Positions 1-7,134 of a stretch of DNA of 36,864 nt are shown here, one piece after another. Both the position numbers and the translations under genes were made by a program. Positions within the stretch are counted from its first letter, which is position 1; every line of letters starts with the position of its first letter. The notes beneath the pieces were generated by a model, which did not search any database, was not told the origin of the DNA, and worked only from the letters and a program-made list of their open reading frames with translations. Location of the stretch: contig JAWOHT010000034.1 in the NCBI GenBank assembly GCA_046485045.1, forward strand, positions 1 through 36,864. Direction: 5' to 3'. Source of the stretch: JAFGPL01 sp046485045 (GTDB taxonomy: Bacteria > Bacteroidota > Bacteroidia > Bacteroidales > UBA10428).

Positions 1-143
1 ATCAAATTGATGTCTAAAGGAAGCCCTTCAAACATCTCTTTAAGATGGTTCTTTTCCTCCTCAGGAAGTTTATCCCAGAGGGGCGTCAATATCTCCTGGG
101 TATTTTCAGGCAGTAATCGAATGATCTCATTAAATTTAGGCAT
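1..143 (-). CDS. Partial hypothetical protein, N-terminal 47 residues, runs off the left edge
   Basis: Reading the minus strand from an ATG at 143, an open frame continues without a stop to the window edge, so only the N-terminal 47 residues are present. The peptide begins MPKFNEIIRLLPENTQ and is rich in Glu, Leu and Lys, with no signal peptide or membrane segment in the visible part; it looks like an amphipathic helical N terminus. It lies 48 bases downstream of the lipoprotein gene at 192-1055 on the same strand, so the two may be co-transcribed. No family is recognisable from this fragment. The frame is open, starts with ATG and has no overlap with its neighbour, which makes a real gene likely but its function unknown. 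Confidence 0.55.
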   Translation of the reverse strand, partial: MPKFNEIIRLLPENTQEILTPLWDKLPEEEKNHLKEMFEGLPLDINL

Positions 144-191
144 AGATGTAATGTACTGTAATGTAACCAGGTTGGCAAGGCAGGTCTGAGC

Positions 192-1055
192 TTAAGGAAC
201 TAACCAGTACCGTACCTGATCAACCCACACAGTGAAGTCTTCAGAGCCACCAACAAAGATGCCAAATTGTCCGGTCGGGAAGGTGCTGTCCTTCACTTCA
301 TTTACTTTTTGTCCGTTGATGTAAAGTGCGATGCTGTCACCTCTGGCCATGATGCCCAGTTTGTTGATCGCATTGTCACCTTCTTTGATAGATGCATGTG
401 ACGTTCTGTTGACCAGAAAGACCATATTTTTACTATCCCATCGGCGCAGGCTGTAACGACCGTCGCAGGTCACACCAAAAAGATAGCCACGATCTGCATC
501 GGCTTCTTTGGGTACCCTAAAGATAAATCCATAGTGATCACTGCCCTCACAATCTGGTGCCTGGAAGGTTCCTTCTAAGTAAAAGTCTTCAATGACCGGC
601 CATGAAAGCCGCCAGCCATCCAGTGTTTTGTCTGCTGTGAGTTTTAAAAACCCATCAGAGAAAGAGATTGATGTAAATTCGTTAAAGCCAGTAGGCCAAT
701 TGTTCGGGCTAGACATATTGTCTGTCCATGTGGCAGCACCCAATGTTTGTACCGGATCAGTATCTGTGAGTGTAGCTGTTGGTGCTATCGTTGAGGTCGC
801 GGTTGGTTCTGCCGTGGTTGTTGGTTGTTCGAGTTCTTCTGTTGGTGTGGGTGTTGGTTCTGGTTCTTCAGTAGCAACCGGGTAGGGTTCTGTTGTTTCA
901 TCAATTTCCTCAGGTGTGCCCGTGAGAATTTTGGCAATTTCAGTTGCCATGGCATCATCTGTATCATCCGGAGCTTCAGCATCGAACCCAGGAAAATTGC
1001 ATCCTGATAAAATTAGTGCAACAACAAGAATGAATAAGATCGAAAGTTTCTTCAT
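192..1055 (-). CDS. Secreted lipoprotein with Thr/Pro linker and lectin-like C-terminal domain
   Basis: This 287-residue protein starts with a lysine-rich n-region and hydrophobic helix ending in a lipobox (LSGC, lipidated Cys19), so it should be anchored at the outside of the cytoplasmic membrane. An acidic stretch (about 23-50) leads into a Thr/Pro/Glu linker (about 55-105, repeated PTPT and TAT runs). The rest (about 110-287) has the beta-rich, Trp-rich pattern of a LamG/concanavalin-like or 3-keto-disaccharide hydrolase-like (DUF1080) jelly roll, with a typical blade GDSIALYINGQKVNEV near residue 240. The linker-plus-jelly-roll design is typical of Anaerolineae (Chloroflexota) lipoproteins. 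That is family knowledge; ligand and function are unknown. The style is unlike the Bacteroidota genes that follow. Confidence 0.8.
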   Translation of the reverse strand: MKKLSILFILVVALILSGCNFPGFDAEAPDDTDDAMATEIAKILTGTPEEIDETTEPYPVATEEPEPTPTPTEELEQPTTTAEPTATSTIAPTATLTDTDPVQTLGAATWTDNMSSPNNWPTGFNEFTSISFSDGFLKLTADKTLDGWRLSWPVIEDFYLEGTFQAPDCEGSDHYGFIFRVPKEADADRGYLFGVTCDGRYSLRRWDSKNMVFLVNRTSHASIKEGDNAINKLGIMARGDSIALYINGQKVNEVKDSTFPTGQFGIFVGGSEDFTVWVDQVRYWLVP

Positions 1056-1274
1056 TTAATACCATCCACTTCTCTATATCTTGAATATTTTCTATATTAT
1101 TGACGTAATTTCACTCAAATAGGTTCCATTGATTATTATTTTAACACTTAATGAATCTAAAGTCATCATGAATATGAGATATGTTGATGAAAGTCTTCAT
1201 GGTACAATCTAGATCGATCCGGTTCTTTTATTTGGAGATGCCGGTTTTTGCTTTAATTTGGAAATGATAAGAGC

Positions 1275-1751
1275 ATGGAAGCATTGGTCGCAATTTCATC
1301 TATCTTGTTTCTTTTTTGGCCGCTAATCCTTTTTTTTGGATTTTGGGATATTTTTAGCCATGAAAAAACTTTGGCAGAAAAGGTAAAGATTGGCTCATAT
1401 CGAGTTTTCTTCAGTTGGGCAATTTGGGCTGGCTTCATAAGTATTTTATATTGGCAAGGAAGACAGCCGATAATTTTTATCTATCCTGGATATAACGAAA
1501 AATTGTTTTTAATCACAGGGATGATATTTGGCATCCTCACAATTGGTTTTGGGATAAATGGCTGGCTTAAACGACGAATTCATTTATCCATGATTCGTGA
1601 AGTACAAGGATTGCAAGAGCTCTCTCCTCGGGCTTTTGAGAAATTGGTTGCCAAGATTTTTCAAGCTTATGGGTATCAAACACGACTTTCAGAAAAGTCT
1701 TCTGACCATGGGATTGATATTGTGGTCACAACTGATGATCTTCGGTTTTAA
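1275..1751 (+). pseudogene. Truncated membrane-anchored Mrr-like restriction endonuclease
   Basis: The frame encodes 158 residues. Three hydrophobic segments (about 3-24, 43-60 and 77-95) are followed by the start of an Mrr_cat-type nuclease domain: LSPRAFEKLVAKIF, then GYQTRLSEKSSDHGIDIVV, which carries the first catalytic Asp region of the PD-(D/E)XK fold. The partner motif, normally a QxK or ExK strand 10-20 residues later, is missing: after about residue 154 the frame ends in a few residues that do not fit the family. The break coincides with the change to Bacteroidota-like sequence near 1740. In intact relatives, membrane anchor plus Mrr_cat suggests a nuclease at the membrane, possibly in DNA restriction. 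Here it is incomplete and presumably inactive if the join is real. Confidence 0.7.
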
Positions 1752-2451
1752 TCTGATCAACCGAAAATCGCTGATTTACAAGTATTTCATAAACTTCATA
1801 AATCATTTCAACGTTGCCGCAAAGATAGACAATTGTTTCAGAACCTACAGGGTATTTTCTGATGTAATCGGTCACCCTTCCACTGAATTTACCTCTGTCA
1901 TCGCGGCTTGTGCAGGAAATATACCTTTCGTAAGGATAAAAACTGCTTTCGTAAGTTTCATCAAATGTCCTTACTCCGTGTAAAATGGTATAGTCAAGAT
2001 GGGGAACCGAACCGGCCATGCTGTGAAAAGGGGCAATACCGGTGCCTGTACCCACGAAAAGATGTTTTTTGCCTATGTTATTTTCATTGAGTGTGAAAAA
2101 ACCAAACGGGCCGTCAACATTCAGGAATGCTCCAGGGTTGCAACGGCGAAGGCTTTTCGATACCATTCCCTTTTCAACTTCTTTTATCAGCACTTCAAGA
2201 TAAGGGTCGTACTCAGAACTGTAAATTGAATATTCGCGAAGCTGGTTACCTCCCGATAAACCCAATGTAATATGTTGTCCCGCCTTGAAATTCATATCGT
2301 TCCTGTCGAACCGCAAGATGTATGTTCCCGGTGTGATATCCCTTATCTCGTGAAGCCTGTAAACCGGAAGTGGCAACAGATCGTTTTCGGGAAGAGGGCT
2401 CTTTGTATTGACTTTTAAAAGACTGTGTTTGGCTGCCTGGTTTTTCTTCAT
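1726..2451 (-). CDS. Ferredoxin/flavodoxin-NADP+ reductase family protein (extreme C terminus probably replaced)
   Basis: This 241-residue flavoprotein of the ferredoxin-NADP reductase superfamily should move electrons between NAD(P)H and a ferredoxin or flavodoxin in the cytoplasm. The FAD-binding barrel (about 25-125) carries the RxYS motif as REYS at 72-75. The NAD(P)-binding half (about 128-236) carries GTGTGIAPF at 134-142 and the CGN signature at 211-213. The ATG at 2451 is the first good start and has no upstream competitor. No iron-sulfur ligands or extra domains are present, so it is a stand-alone Fpr-like enzyme. The last residues (after Lys236-Thr-Glu) come from the foreign-looking sequence left of the junction, so perhaps two to five native residues are lost, including the terminal aromatic that often stacks on FAD. 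Confidence 0.85.
   Translation of the reverse strand: MKKNQAAKHSLLKVNTKSPLPENDLLPLPVYRLHEIRDITPGTYILRFDRNDMNFKAGQHITLGLSGGNQLREYSIYSSEYDPYLEVLIKEVEKGMVSKSLRRCNPGAFLNVDGPFGFFTLNENNIGKKHLFVGTGTGIAPFHSMAGSVPHLDYTILHGVRTFDETYESSFYPYERYISCTSRDDRGKFSGRVTDYIRKYPVGSETIVYLCGNVEMIYEVYEILVNQRFSVDQIKTEDHQL
1733..1745. other. Putative chimeric or recombination junction
   Basis: Two convergent coding frames both lose family-like sequence within about a dozen bases here. The plus-strand nuclease stops after its first catalytic motif, and the minus-strand reductase departs from the usual Thr-Glu-Val-x-x C terminus of its family just after Lys-Thr-Glu. Left of this point the genes look Chloroflexota-like; right of it they are consistently Bacteroidota-like. 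No insertion sequence, integrase, tRNA or direct repeat is visible at the junction, which favours an assembly join across a short shared word over a mobile-element insertion. Confidence 0.6.
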
Positions 2452-2614
2452 TTTGCATCGTATTTTTCAAATCAGCATAACAACAATTTTGGTTTATTGT
2501 TTTCTGGTGCTTGTGATATCTTAAAAGGAAAGACTAAAAATGATTTTATGTTAAAATATTTATACTTTGACACATTAGAAAAACCAACCTGTTGAATCCA
2601 CAGAGGGACAGGTT

Positions 2615-2666
2615 GATTTTTCTGCTTTCTCCCTTTAGGGCATGGGGTGAAAAAAGCAGGAAAATC
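2615..2666. repeat. Palindromic G/C-block repeat element
   Basis: Arms at 2615-2628 and 2653-2666 pair over 14 positions (one G-U) around the core CTCCCTTTAGGGCATGGGG at 2629-2647. Read on the minus strand the core starts TCACCCC and ends with an A/G block. That resembles the TCCACCCC repeats around the DUF559 gene at 9403-9455 and 9857-9888. Short elements of this design are common between genes in Bacteroidota (recalled knowledge). Confidence 0.5.
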
Positions 2667-2752
2667 ATTTTTTTTTAGCCTATCTGTTAAAGTAAAAATA
2701 AATCATCACGTTAAAAAAACCTTTTTTTGTTTTTTTACTCTCAGCCTGAAAT

Positions 2753-2760
2753 TATATTTG
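2753..2760 (+). promoter_or_regulatory. Bacteroidota -7 box of the tex promoter
   Basis: TATATTTG matches the Bacteroidota -7 consensus TAnnTTTG exactly and lies 48 bases before the tex ATG. A TTTG at 2726-2729 could be the -33 element, but its spacing (23 bases) is somewhat longer than the usual 19-21. Confidence 0.5.
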
Positions 2761-2808
2761 CCAAAGATTCTGTTCGAGTATTGAAAAATAAATAAAAAAC
2801 GACTTTTG

Positions 2809-4947
2809 ATGGAAAATAAACATATTGAATTGTTATCGAAGCAATTTTCCCTCGCCCCGTGGCAGATAGAAAACACATTAAGGCTTCTTGCAGACGGGGC
2901 AACCATCCCTTTTATCAGCCGGTATCGTAAAGAGGCCACCGGGAGCCTCGATGAGGTCCAGGTTTCTGATTTAAAAGACCAGCACGCGAAACTTACGGAG
3001 TTAGATAAGCGGCGTGAAACCATTCTGAAATCTATCGAAGAGCAGGGAAAACTTACAGATGAACTTAAGCAGAAGATCACCCAAGCTAACACCCTTACAG
3101 AGCTTGAAGACCTTTACCTCCCATACAAGCCCAAAAAGAAAACCCGTGCATCAATGGCCCGCGAAAAAGGGCTTGAACCGCTGGCACAAATCCTCATGAA
3201 CCAGAAGGAGATGGATATTGAAGCGCGGGCAGCAGAATATCTTAACGAGCAGGTAGAAACCATCGAAGACGCATTACAGGGAGCAAGGGACATCATTGCC
3301 GAATGGGTAAACGAAAACAAAAGGGCGCGTGATATGATCAGGAACCTGTTTGGCAGAGAAGCTTTGATTTATTCGAAACTGATCAAAGGCAAAGACCAGG
3401 AGGGCATCAAGTACAAAGATTACTTCGATTTTTCAGAACCGTTATCAAAATGCCCTTCACACAGGCTGCTCGCGGTATTCAGGGGTGAAGAAGAAGACTT
3501 TCTGAAGGTGTTTATTGAGCCCGATGAAGCGCATGGTATCGAAGCGCTCGAATCGGTTTTTGTAAAAGGGTATTATGATGTAAGCCGGCAGGTGGGCATT
3601 GCTGTAAAAGACAGTTACAAGAGGCTGCTGGCCCCGTCAATCGAAACTGAGTTCAGGCAGTCGGCCAAAGAGAAAGCCGATCATGAAGCCATACGGGTAT
3701 TTGCTGAAAACCTCAGGCAGCTGCTTATGGCGCCGCCACTCGGGCAGAAAAGGGTGATGGCCATTGACCCCGGTTACCGTACCGGCTGCAAAGTGGTATG
3801 CCTTGATGCACAGGGCAACCTGCTGCACAACGAGACCATCTATCCCCATCCACCCCAGAACGAGACTGGTAAAGCAGCGAAAAAAATCGACACCTTAGTG
3901 AGCCAGTACAAGATAGAGGCCATTGCCATTGGCAATGGTACCGCCGGTAGGGAGACCGAGAAGTTTATCAAATTTCTGAAATTCGACCGCGACCTGCAGT
4001 TGTTTATCGTGAATGAAGCAGGGGCCTCGGTATATTCGGCCTCTAAAGTTGCCCGTGAAGAGTTTCCCGATTACGATGTTACCGTAAGGGGCTCTGTATC
4101 TATCGGCAGGAGATTGATGGACCCACTGGCCGAACTGGTGAAAATAGACCCCAAATCTATCGGGGTGGGCCAATACCAGCATGATGTTGACCAGAACAAG
4201 CTGAAAGAGGGGCTCGACCAGGTGGTGGAAAGCTGCGTGAACGCGGTAGGCGTAGAAGTGAACACTGCCAGCAAGCACCTGCTAACCTATGTATCGGGAC
4301 TTGGCCCGCAACTGGCACAAAACATTATTGATTACCGGAATGAAAACGGCCCCTTTAAATCGCGCGATGATCTGAAAAAAGTACCGCGCATGGGACCAAA
4401 AGCCTATGAACAGGCAGCAGGGTTCCTTAGAATAAGGGACGGGGTGAACCCGCTCGACAACAGCGCTGTGCATCCGGAGAGTTATCATATTGTTGAAAAA
4501 ATGGCACGCGATATGAACGCCGGCATACCCGACCTGCTCATCAAAGAAGAGCTCAGGGGCGGCATTGACATCAAAAAGTACATAGATGAAAAGGTGGGTA
4601 TGCCTACACTGAAAGACATCATGAACGAGCTTGCAAAACCGGGGCGTGACCCGCGCACGGGGATAAAAATATTTGAGTTTGCCGAAGGTGTCTTTTCAAT
4701 TGATGATGTGAAACCCAGCATGGAACTTCCCGGCATTGTCACCAACATTACAAATTTCGGGGCTTTTGTTGATATCGGGGTAAAACAAGACGGACTGGTG
4801 CATATCTCACAGCTTGCCGATATGTTCGTGAAAAACCCGCTCGACGTGGTTAAACTCAACCAGCATGTAAAAGTTAAAGTGCTTGAGGTAGATGTTGAAA
4901 GAAAAAGGATACAGCTCACGATGAAAGGGCTGAAAAACCAAAAGTAA
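2809..4947 (+). CDS. tex: Tex-family RNA-binding transcription accessory protein
   Basis: This 712-residue protein has the full Tex architecture. There is a helical N-terminal domain (about 1-180, with the typical PFISRYRKEATGSLDE). A YqgF/RNase H-like fold begins near 313 (RVMAIDPGYRTGCK). Helix-hairpin-helix motifs lie at about 490-545 (SGLGPQLAQNIIDYR and VPRMGPKAYEQAAGF). A C-terminal S1 RNA-binding domain spans about 638-705 (NITNFGAFVDIGVKQDGLVH). Tex binds nucleic acid and associates with RNA polymerase; its exact role is still unsettled in the family. I chose the ATG at 2809 over the in-frame TTG at 2806, as it gives the standard MENKHIELL start. Length is normal and no key element is missing. 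It has its own promoter and stands alone. Confidence 0.95.
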   Translation: MENKHIELLSKQFSLAPWQIENTLRLLADGATIPFISRYRKEATGSLDEVQVSDLKDQHAKLTELDKRRETILKSIEEQGKLTDELKQKITQANTLTELEDLYLPYKPKKKTRASMAREKGLEPLAQILMNQKEMDIEARAAEYLNEQVETIEDALQGARDIIAEWVNENKRARDMIRNLFGREALIYSKLIKGKDQEGIKYKDYFDFSEPLSKCPSHRLLAVFRGEEEDFLKVFIEPDEAHGIEALESVFVKGYYDVSRQVGIAVKDSYKRLLAPSIETEFRQSAKEKADHEAIRVFAENLRQLLMAPPLGQKRVMAIDPGYRTGCKVVCLDAQGNLLHNETIYPHPPQNETGKAAKKIDTLVSQYKIEAIAIGNGTAGRETEKFIKFLKFDRDLQLFIVNEAGASVYSASKVAREEFPDYDVTVRGSVSIGRRLMDPLAELVKIDPKSIGVGQYQHDVDQNKLKEGLDQVVESCVNAVGVEVNTASKHLLTYVSGLGPQLAQNIIDYRNENGPFKSRDDLKKVPRMGPKAYEQAAGFLRIRDGVNPLDNSAVHPESYHIVEKMARDMNAGIPDLLIKEELRGGIDIKKYIDEKVGMPTLKDIMNELAKPGRDPRTGIKIFEFAEGVFSIDDVKPSMELPGIVTNITNFGAFVDIGVKQDGLVHISQLADMFVKNPLDVVKLNQHVKVKVLEVDVERKRIQLTMKGLKNQK

Positions 4948-4972
4948 TAAACATTCGCACCGGTTTGTGCAC

Positions 4973-4980
4973 TATATTTG
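4973..4980 (+). promoter_or_regulatory. Bacteroidota -7 box upstream of the barrel-protein gene
   Basis: TATATTTG, an exact TAnnTTTG match, lies 66 bases before the ATG at 5047. It is followed by a small inverted repeat, TTTCAC (4986-4991) with GTGAAA (4999-5004), in the predicted leader, which could be a regulator site or leader hairpin. No clear -33 TTG is seen. Confidence 0.45.
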
Positions 4981-5046
4981 CAGAGTTTCACGTTAATTGT
5001 GAAATAACAAAGACCATAGTTGTAACCATAACATATAAGATTAAGC

Positions 5047-5916
5047 ATGTTTAAAAATGTATTATTTGCAGGATTGATTATCATCGGTGCGCAAAACACA
5101 ATGGCCCAAAACAGCAACAGCCAAAGCGGCGACCAGCTTTTCACGAAAAAAGGCAAAGCCATACTGCCTGTTGCCGGAGAATTTGGTATCGGGTTGAATG
5201 CCCTGCCATTTGTTGACCTGTTTGGCGAACTTATCAGAATTGGCAGCGCGACCAGGTTTAATAATCCTTTAAGTTTTGAAGCACCAGACGGACAGCAGCT
5301 TTTTCTAAAATATTTCAAAAGCTCAAAGACGGCATACAGGGCACGTGTAGCCGTTGCCAGCCATTACATTACCGAAACCTTTCCGGTGAATGATGATTAT
5401 AAAACAGGGCTTACCATTGTTGACAAAAGAAGCGAGAACTATAACATTGTAAGCGCAGCCATCGGGCTCGAAAAGAGAAAAGGGCTTGGCCGCATACAGG
5501 GTGTCTTTGGCGCAGAGGCTAACCTGCTGTTTCAAAAAGGCACACCAGACCTTATGAATTATAAATACACCTATGCCAACCCGATAACAGCTGAAAACAC
5601 CGCCCCCTCCACGGCCCTGTTTCTTGACGGCACCGAGAGGCCGCTATTCGAAAAGACTTTTTCAAGCGTGGGCATTGGTGCCACCGGGTTCTTCGGGCTC
5701 GAATTCTTTATAGCCCCGAAAATATCGCTTGGCGGAGAGATGGGCTTTAAACTGATGTACATCAACAACACCAGTTCGAAAACCAAAACCGAAGCATGGG
5801 GCACAACCGAAGGTTACAAAGTAGAAAGACAAACCACCATAAACAAAGGCGGACAATTCGATGCCAATATCAACTTCAACTCGAATGGGGTACTTTTTTT
5901 GATGTTTTATTTTTAG
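5047..5916 (+). CDS. Outer-membrane beta-barrel protein, unknown function
   Basis: This 289-residue protein begins with a signal peptide (hydrophobic core about 4-15, probable cleavage after the Met-Ala-Gln near 19-21). A short Ser/Asn-rich mature N terminus is followed by alternating hydrophobic/polar segments and Gly-aromatic turns typical of Bacteroidota outer-membrane barrels. It ends in FLMFYF; a C-terminal aromatic is the usual recognition signal for the barrel assembly machinery. Residues about 75-110 and 150-215 contain long inter-strand loops. No enzymatic motif is visible. It starts 100 bases after tex, with its own -7 box, so it is probably transcribed separately. The substrate and specific family cannot be assigned from sequence alone. 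Confidence 0.75.
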   Translation: MFKNVLFAGLIIIGAQNTMAQNSNSQSGDQLFTKKGKAILPVAGEFGIGLNALPFVDLFGELIRIGSATRFNNPLSFEAPDGQQLFLKYFKSSKTAYRARVAVASHYITETFPVNDDYKTGLTIVDKRSENYNIVSAAIGLEKRKGLGRIQGVFGAEANLLFQKGTPDLMNYKYTYANPITAENTAPSTALFLDGTERPLFEKTFSSVGIGATGFFGLEFFIAPKISLGGEMGFKLMYINNTSSKTKTEAWGTTEGYKVERQTTINKGGQFDANINFNSNGVLFLMFYF

Positions 5917-6106
5917 ACTTGCCGATTTGTTTTGGAATGACAGAAGCATGGTTATCAAACATTTGCTGAAATTATATTCCGAAGGAGAGTTATACAAAGA
6001 GACAACCTGTGCCTTTTTTGCACAAGTTCAAATCGAGGGAAAACTACAAATAAAACGGATTTTTGAGTTTTACAATTCATCCATTCGCATGAATTACAAG
6101 AAGTAG

Positions 6107-6133
6107 CAGTATGTGCAATTTTTGCACATACTG
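6107..6133. repeat. Perfect 12-bp inverted repeat
   Basis: CAGTATGTGCAA at 6107-6118 is exactly complementary to TTGCACATACTG at 6122-6133, with a TTT loop. It lacks a U-run on either strand, so it is not a standard terminator. It lies about 190 bases after the barrel gene. A protein-binding palindrome or an RNA 3'-end hairpin are both possible. Confidence 0.7.
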
Positions 6134-6180
6134 ACTTCGATGGCAAAACTTTCAATTGTTTATCCCGCAAAGTCAGTGGA

Positions 6181-6296
6181 CTCAACCCTGTCAGGGTTTT
6201 GAACCCTGACAGGGTTTTCCGGGCTGACCGCGTAACGTCATAAATCTTGCAAAGTTCGTTTTTTCCTCAATACTCAAACTCCAACTCAAACTGATT
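6181..6296. repeat. 116-bp direct repeat, copy 1
   Basis: Copy 1 of a pair offset by 243 bases. It starts with two palindromes, AACCCTGTCAGGGTT (6184-6198) and AACCCTGACAGGGTT (6202-6216), and continues through about 80 bases nearly identical to copy 2. I see only about three to four mismatches in 116 positions. The AACCCTGnCAGGGTT palindrome is a frequent intergenic element in Bacteroidota (recalled knowledge). Confidence 0.9.
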
Positions 6297-6423
6297 TTCT
6301 CACCCCAATGGCGCGTGTGTAGCTTTTGCGTAACGCGCGCCGCCCAATCCTCATTGTGCAGTGTGGGACCATAATCATGCAAAGTGGTACATTGGGGAGT
6401 TCATCCCGCACACGGGCCTATGC

Positions 6424-6539
6424 CTCAACCCTGACAGGGTTTTGAACCCTGACAGGGTTTTCTGGCCTGACCGCGTAACGTCATAAATCTTGCAAAGTTC
6501 GTTTTTTCCTCAATACTCAAACTCCAACTCAAACTGATT
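6424..6539. repeat. 116-bp direct repeat, copy 2
   Basis: Near-identical to 6181-6296. Both of its palindromes (6427-6441 and 6445-6459) have the central A form AACCCTGACAGGGTT. The 127 bases between the copies carry a GC-rich segment (about 6310-6350) but no recognisable transposase or recombinase. Confidence 0.9.
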
Positions 6540-7134
6540 GCCTCGCCTGTTTATAACCAGTTGAAAACTATCTTCTTCTACATGATTCAGATAGTTTCAA
6601 AATGGAACATACTGCCCCCACCCCATATAAGCCTGTGGGTAAAACATAATAAAAATATTTTCCTGAAATATTATCCATCTATCAAAATAAAAATTTCCCA
6701 AAAATATAAATCGCCTGCCCGAACCCGATAAAAACACCAAAGCTACCCATCAGTTATACATACGAAATACGGAACAACAGCAGCGGAGCACTGCGAGGTA
6801 GTTCATCTTTATCATCTGCCTGTATGGCTTAGACCATAAAACCTTCAGCGGAAGAGAACCCCCCATCTGTTCACTAAGCTCAATCATACCAACAAATTAT
6901 GATTTGGTTAAGATATATTTTAGAAAGTAATATGATTATTACTATTTTGATTTTTTTTTATTATCTTGCTTTTTTTATTTGTTAATATTTACTTTTATCT
7001 TATATTAACCACCGAAAAAAAAGGAGCTACTATAAAACGTAATTCTAATTTAATCTGGCATTGGGTAGATATACTAACCAAAAAATCTTAGATAATTATT
7101 TTTTTACAACTAACCAAAAATAGGAGAATTTACA

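Larger units (their letters stand above)
2452..2808. other. Divergent intergenic region with two adjacent hairpins
   Basis: This 357-base gap separates the divergently transcribed reductase and tex genes and has no plausible coding frame. It holds two inverted repeats back to back. The first is an 8-bp stem (2585-2592 with 2608-2615) flanked by T-rich or A-rich runs on both sides. The second is a 14-bp stem (2615-2628 with 2653-2666, one G-U wobble in RNA) whose loop includes CCCTTTAGGG. A run of As and Ts then leads to the tex promoter. The hairpins could act as terminators in either direction, but neither gene ends here, so a repeat-element origin is more likely. Confidence 0.5.
5917..7134. 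other. Long non-coding stretch with repeats, AT-rich towards the right
   Basis: No frame here has the codon pattern, start context or family similarity of a real gene; frames of 60-111 codons overlap repeats or run antisense to the neighbouring barrel gene. The left part (to about 6180) has a perfect palindrome at 6107-6133. The middle (6181-6539) holds two copies of a 116-bp repeat. From about 6600 the sequence becomes very AT-rich and leads into the LamG/T9SS gene. The region looks like an accumulation site for small repeats and transferred DNA. Confidence 0.6.

Noticed and set aside
1597..1983. A 128-codon plus-strand frame crossing the junction
   Set aside because: It is out of frame with the nuclease on the left and antisense to the reductase on the right, so it is an accidental frame created by the join.
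5955..6185. A 76-codon minus-strand frame in the gene-poor region
   Set aside because: Spans a palindrome, has Cys/Ser-rich low-quality composition and no recognisable domain.
6191..6382. A 63-codon minus-strand frame across the first 116-bp repeat
   Set aside because: It is made largely of repeat sequence and has no start context or family likeness, and the second copy does not preserve it as a full frame.
6181..6539. CRISPR-like repeat pair
   Set aside because: Only two long copies with one 127-base gap, no regular spacers and no cas genes.
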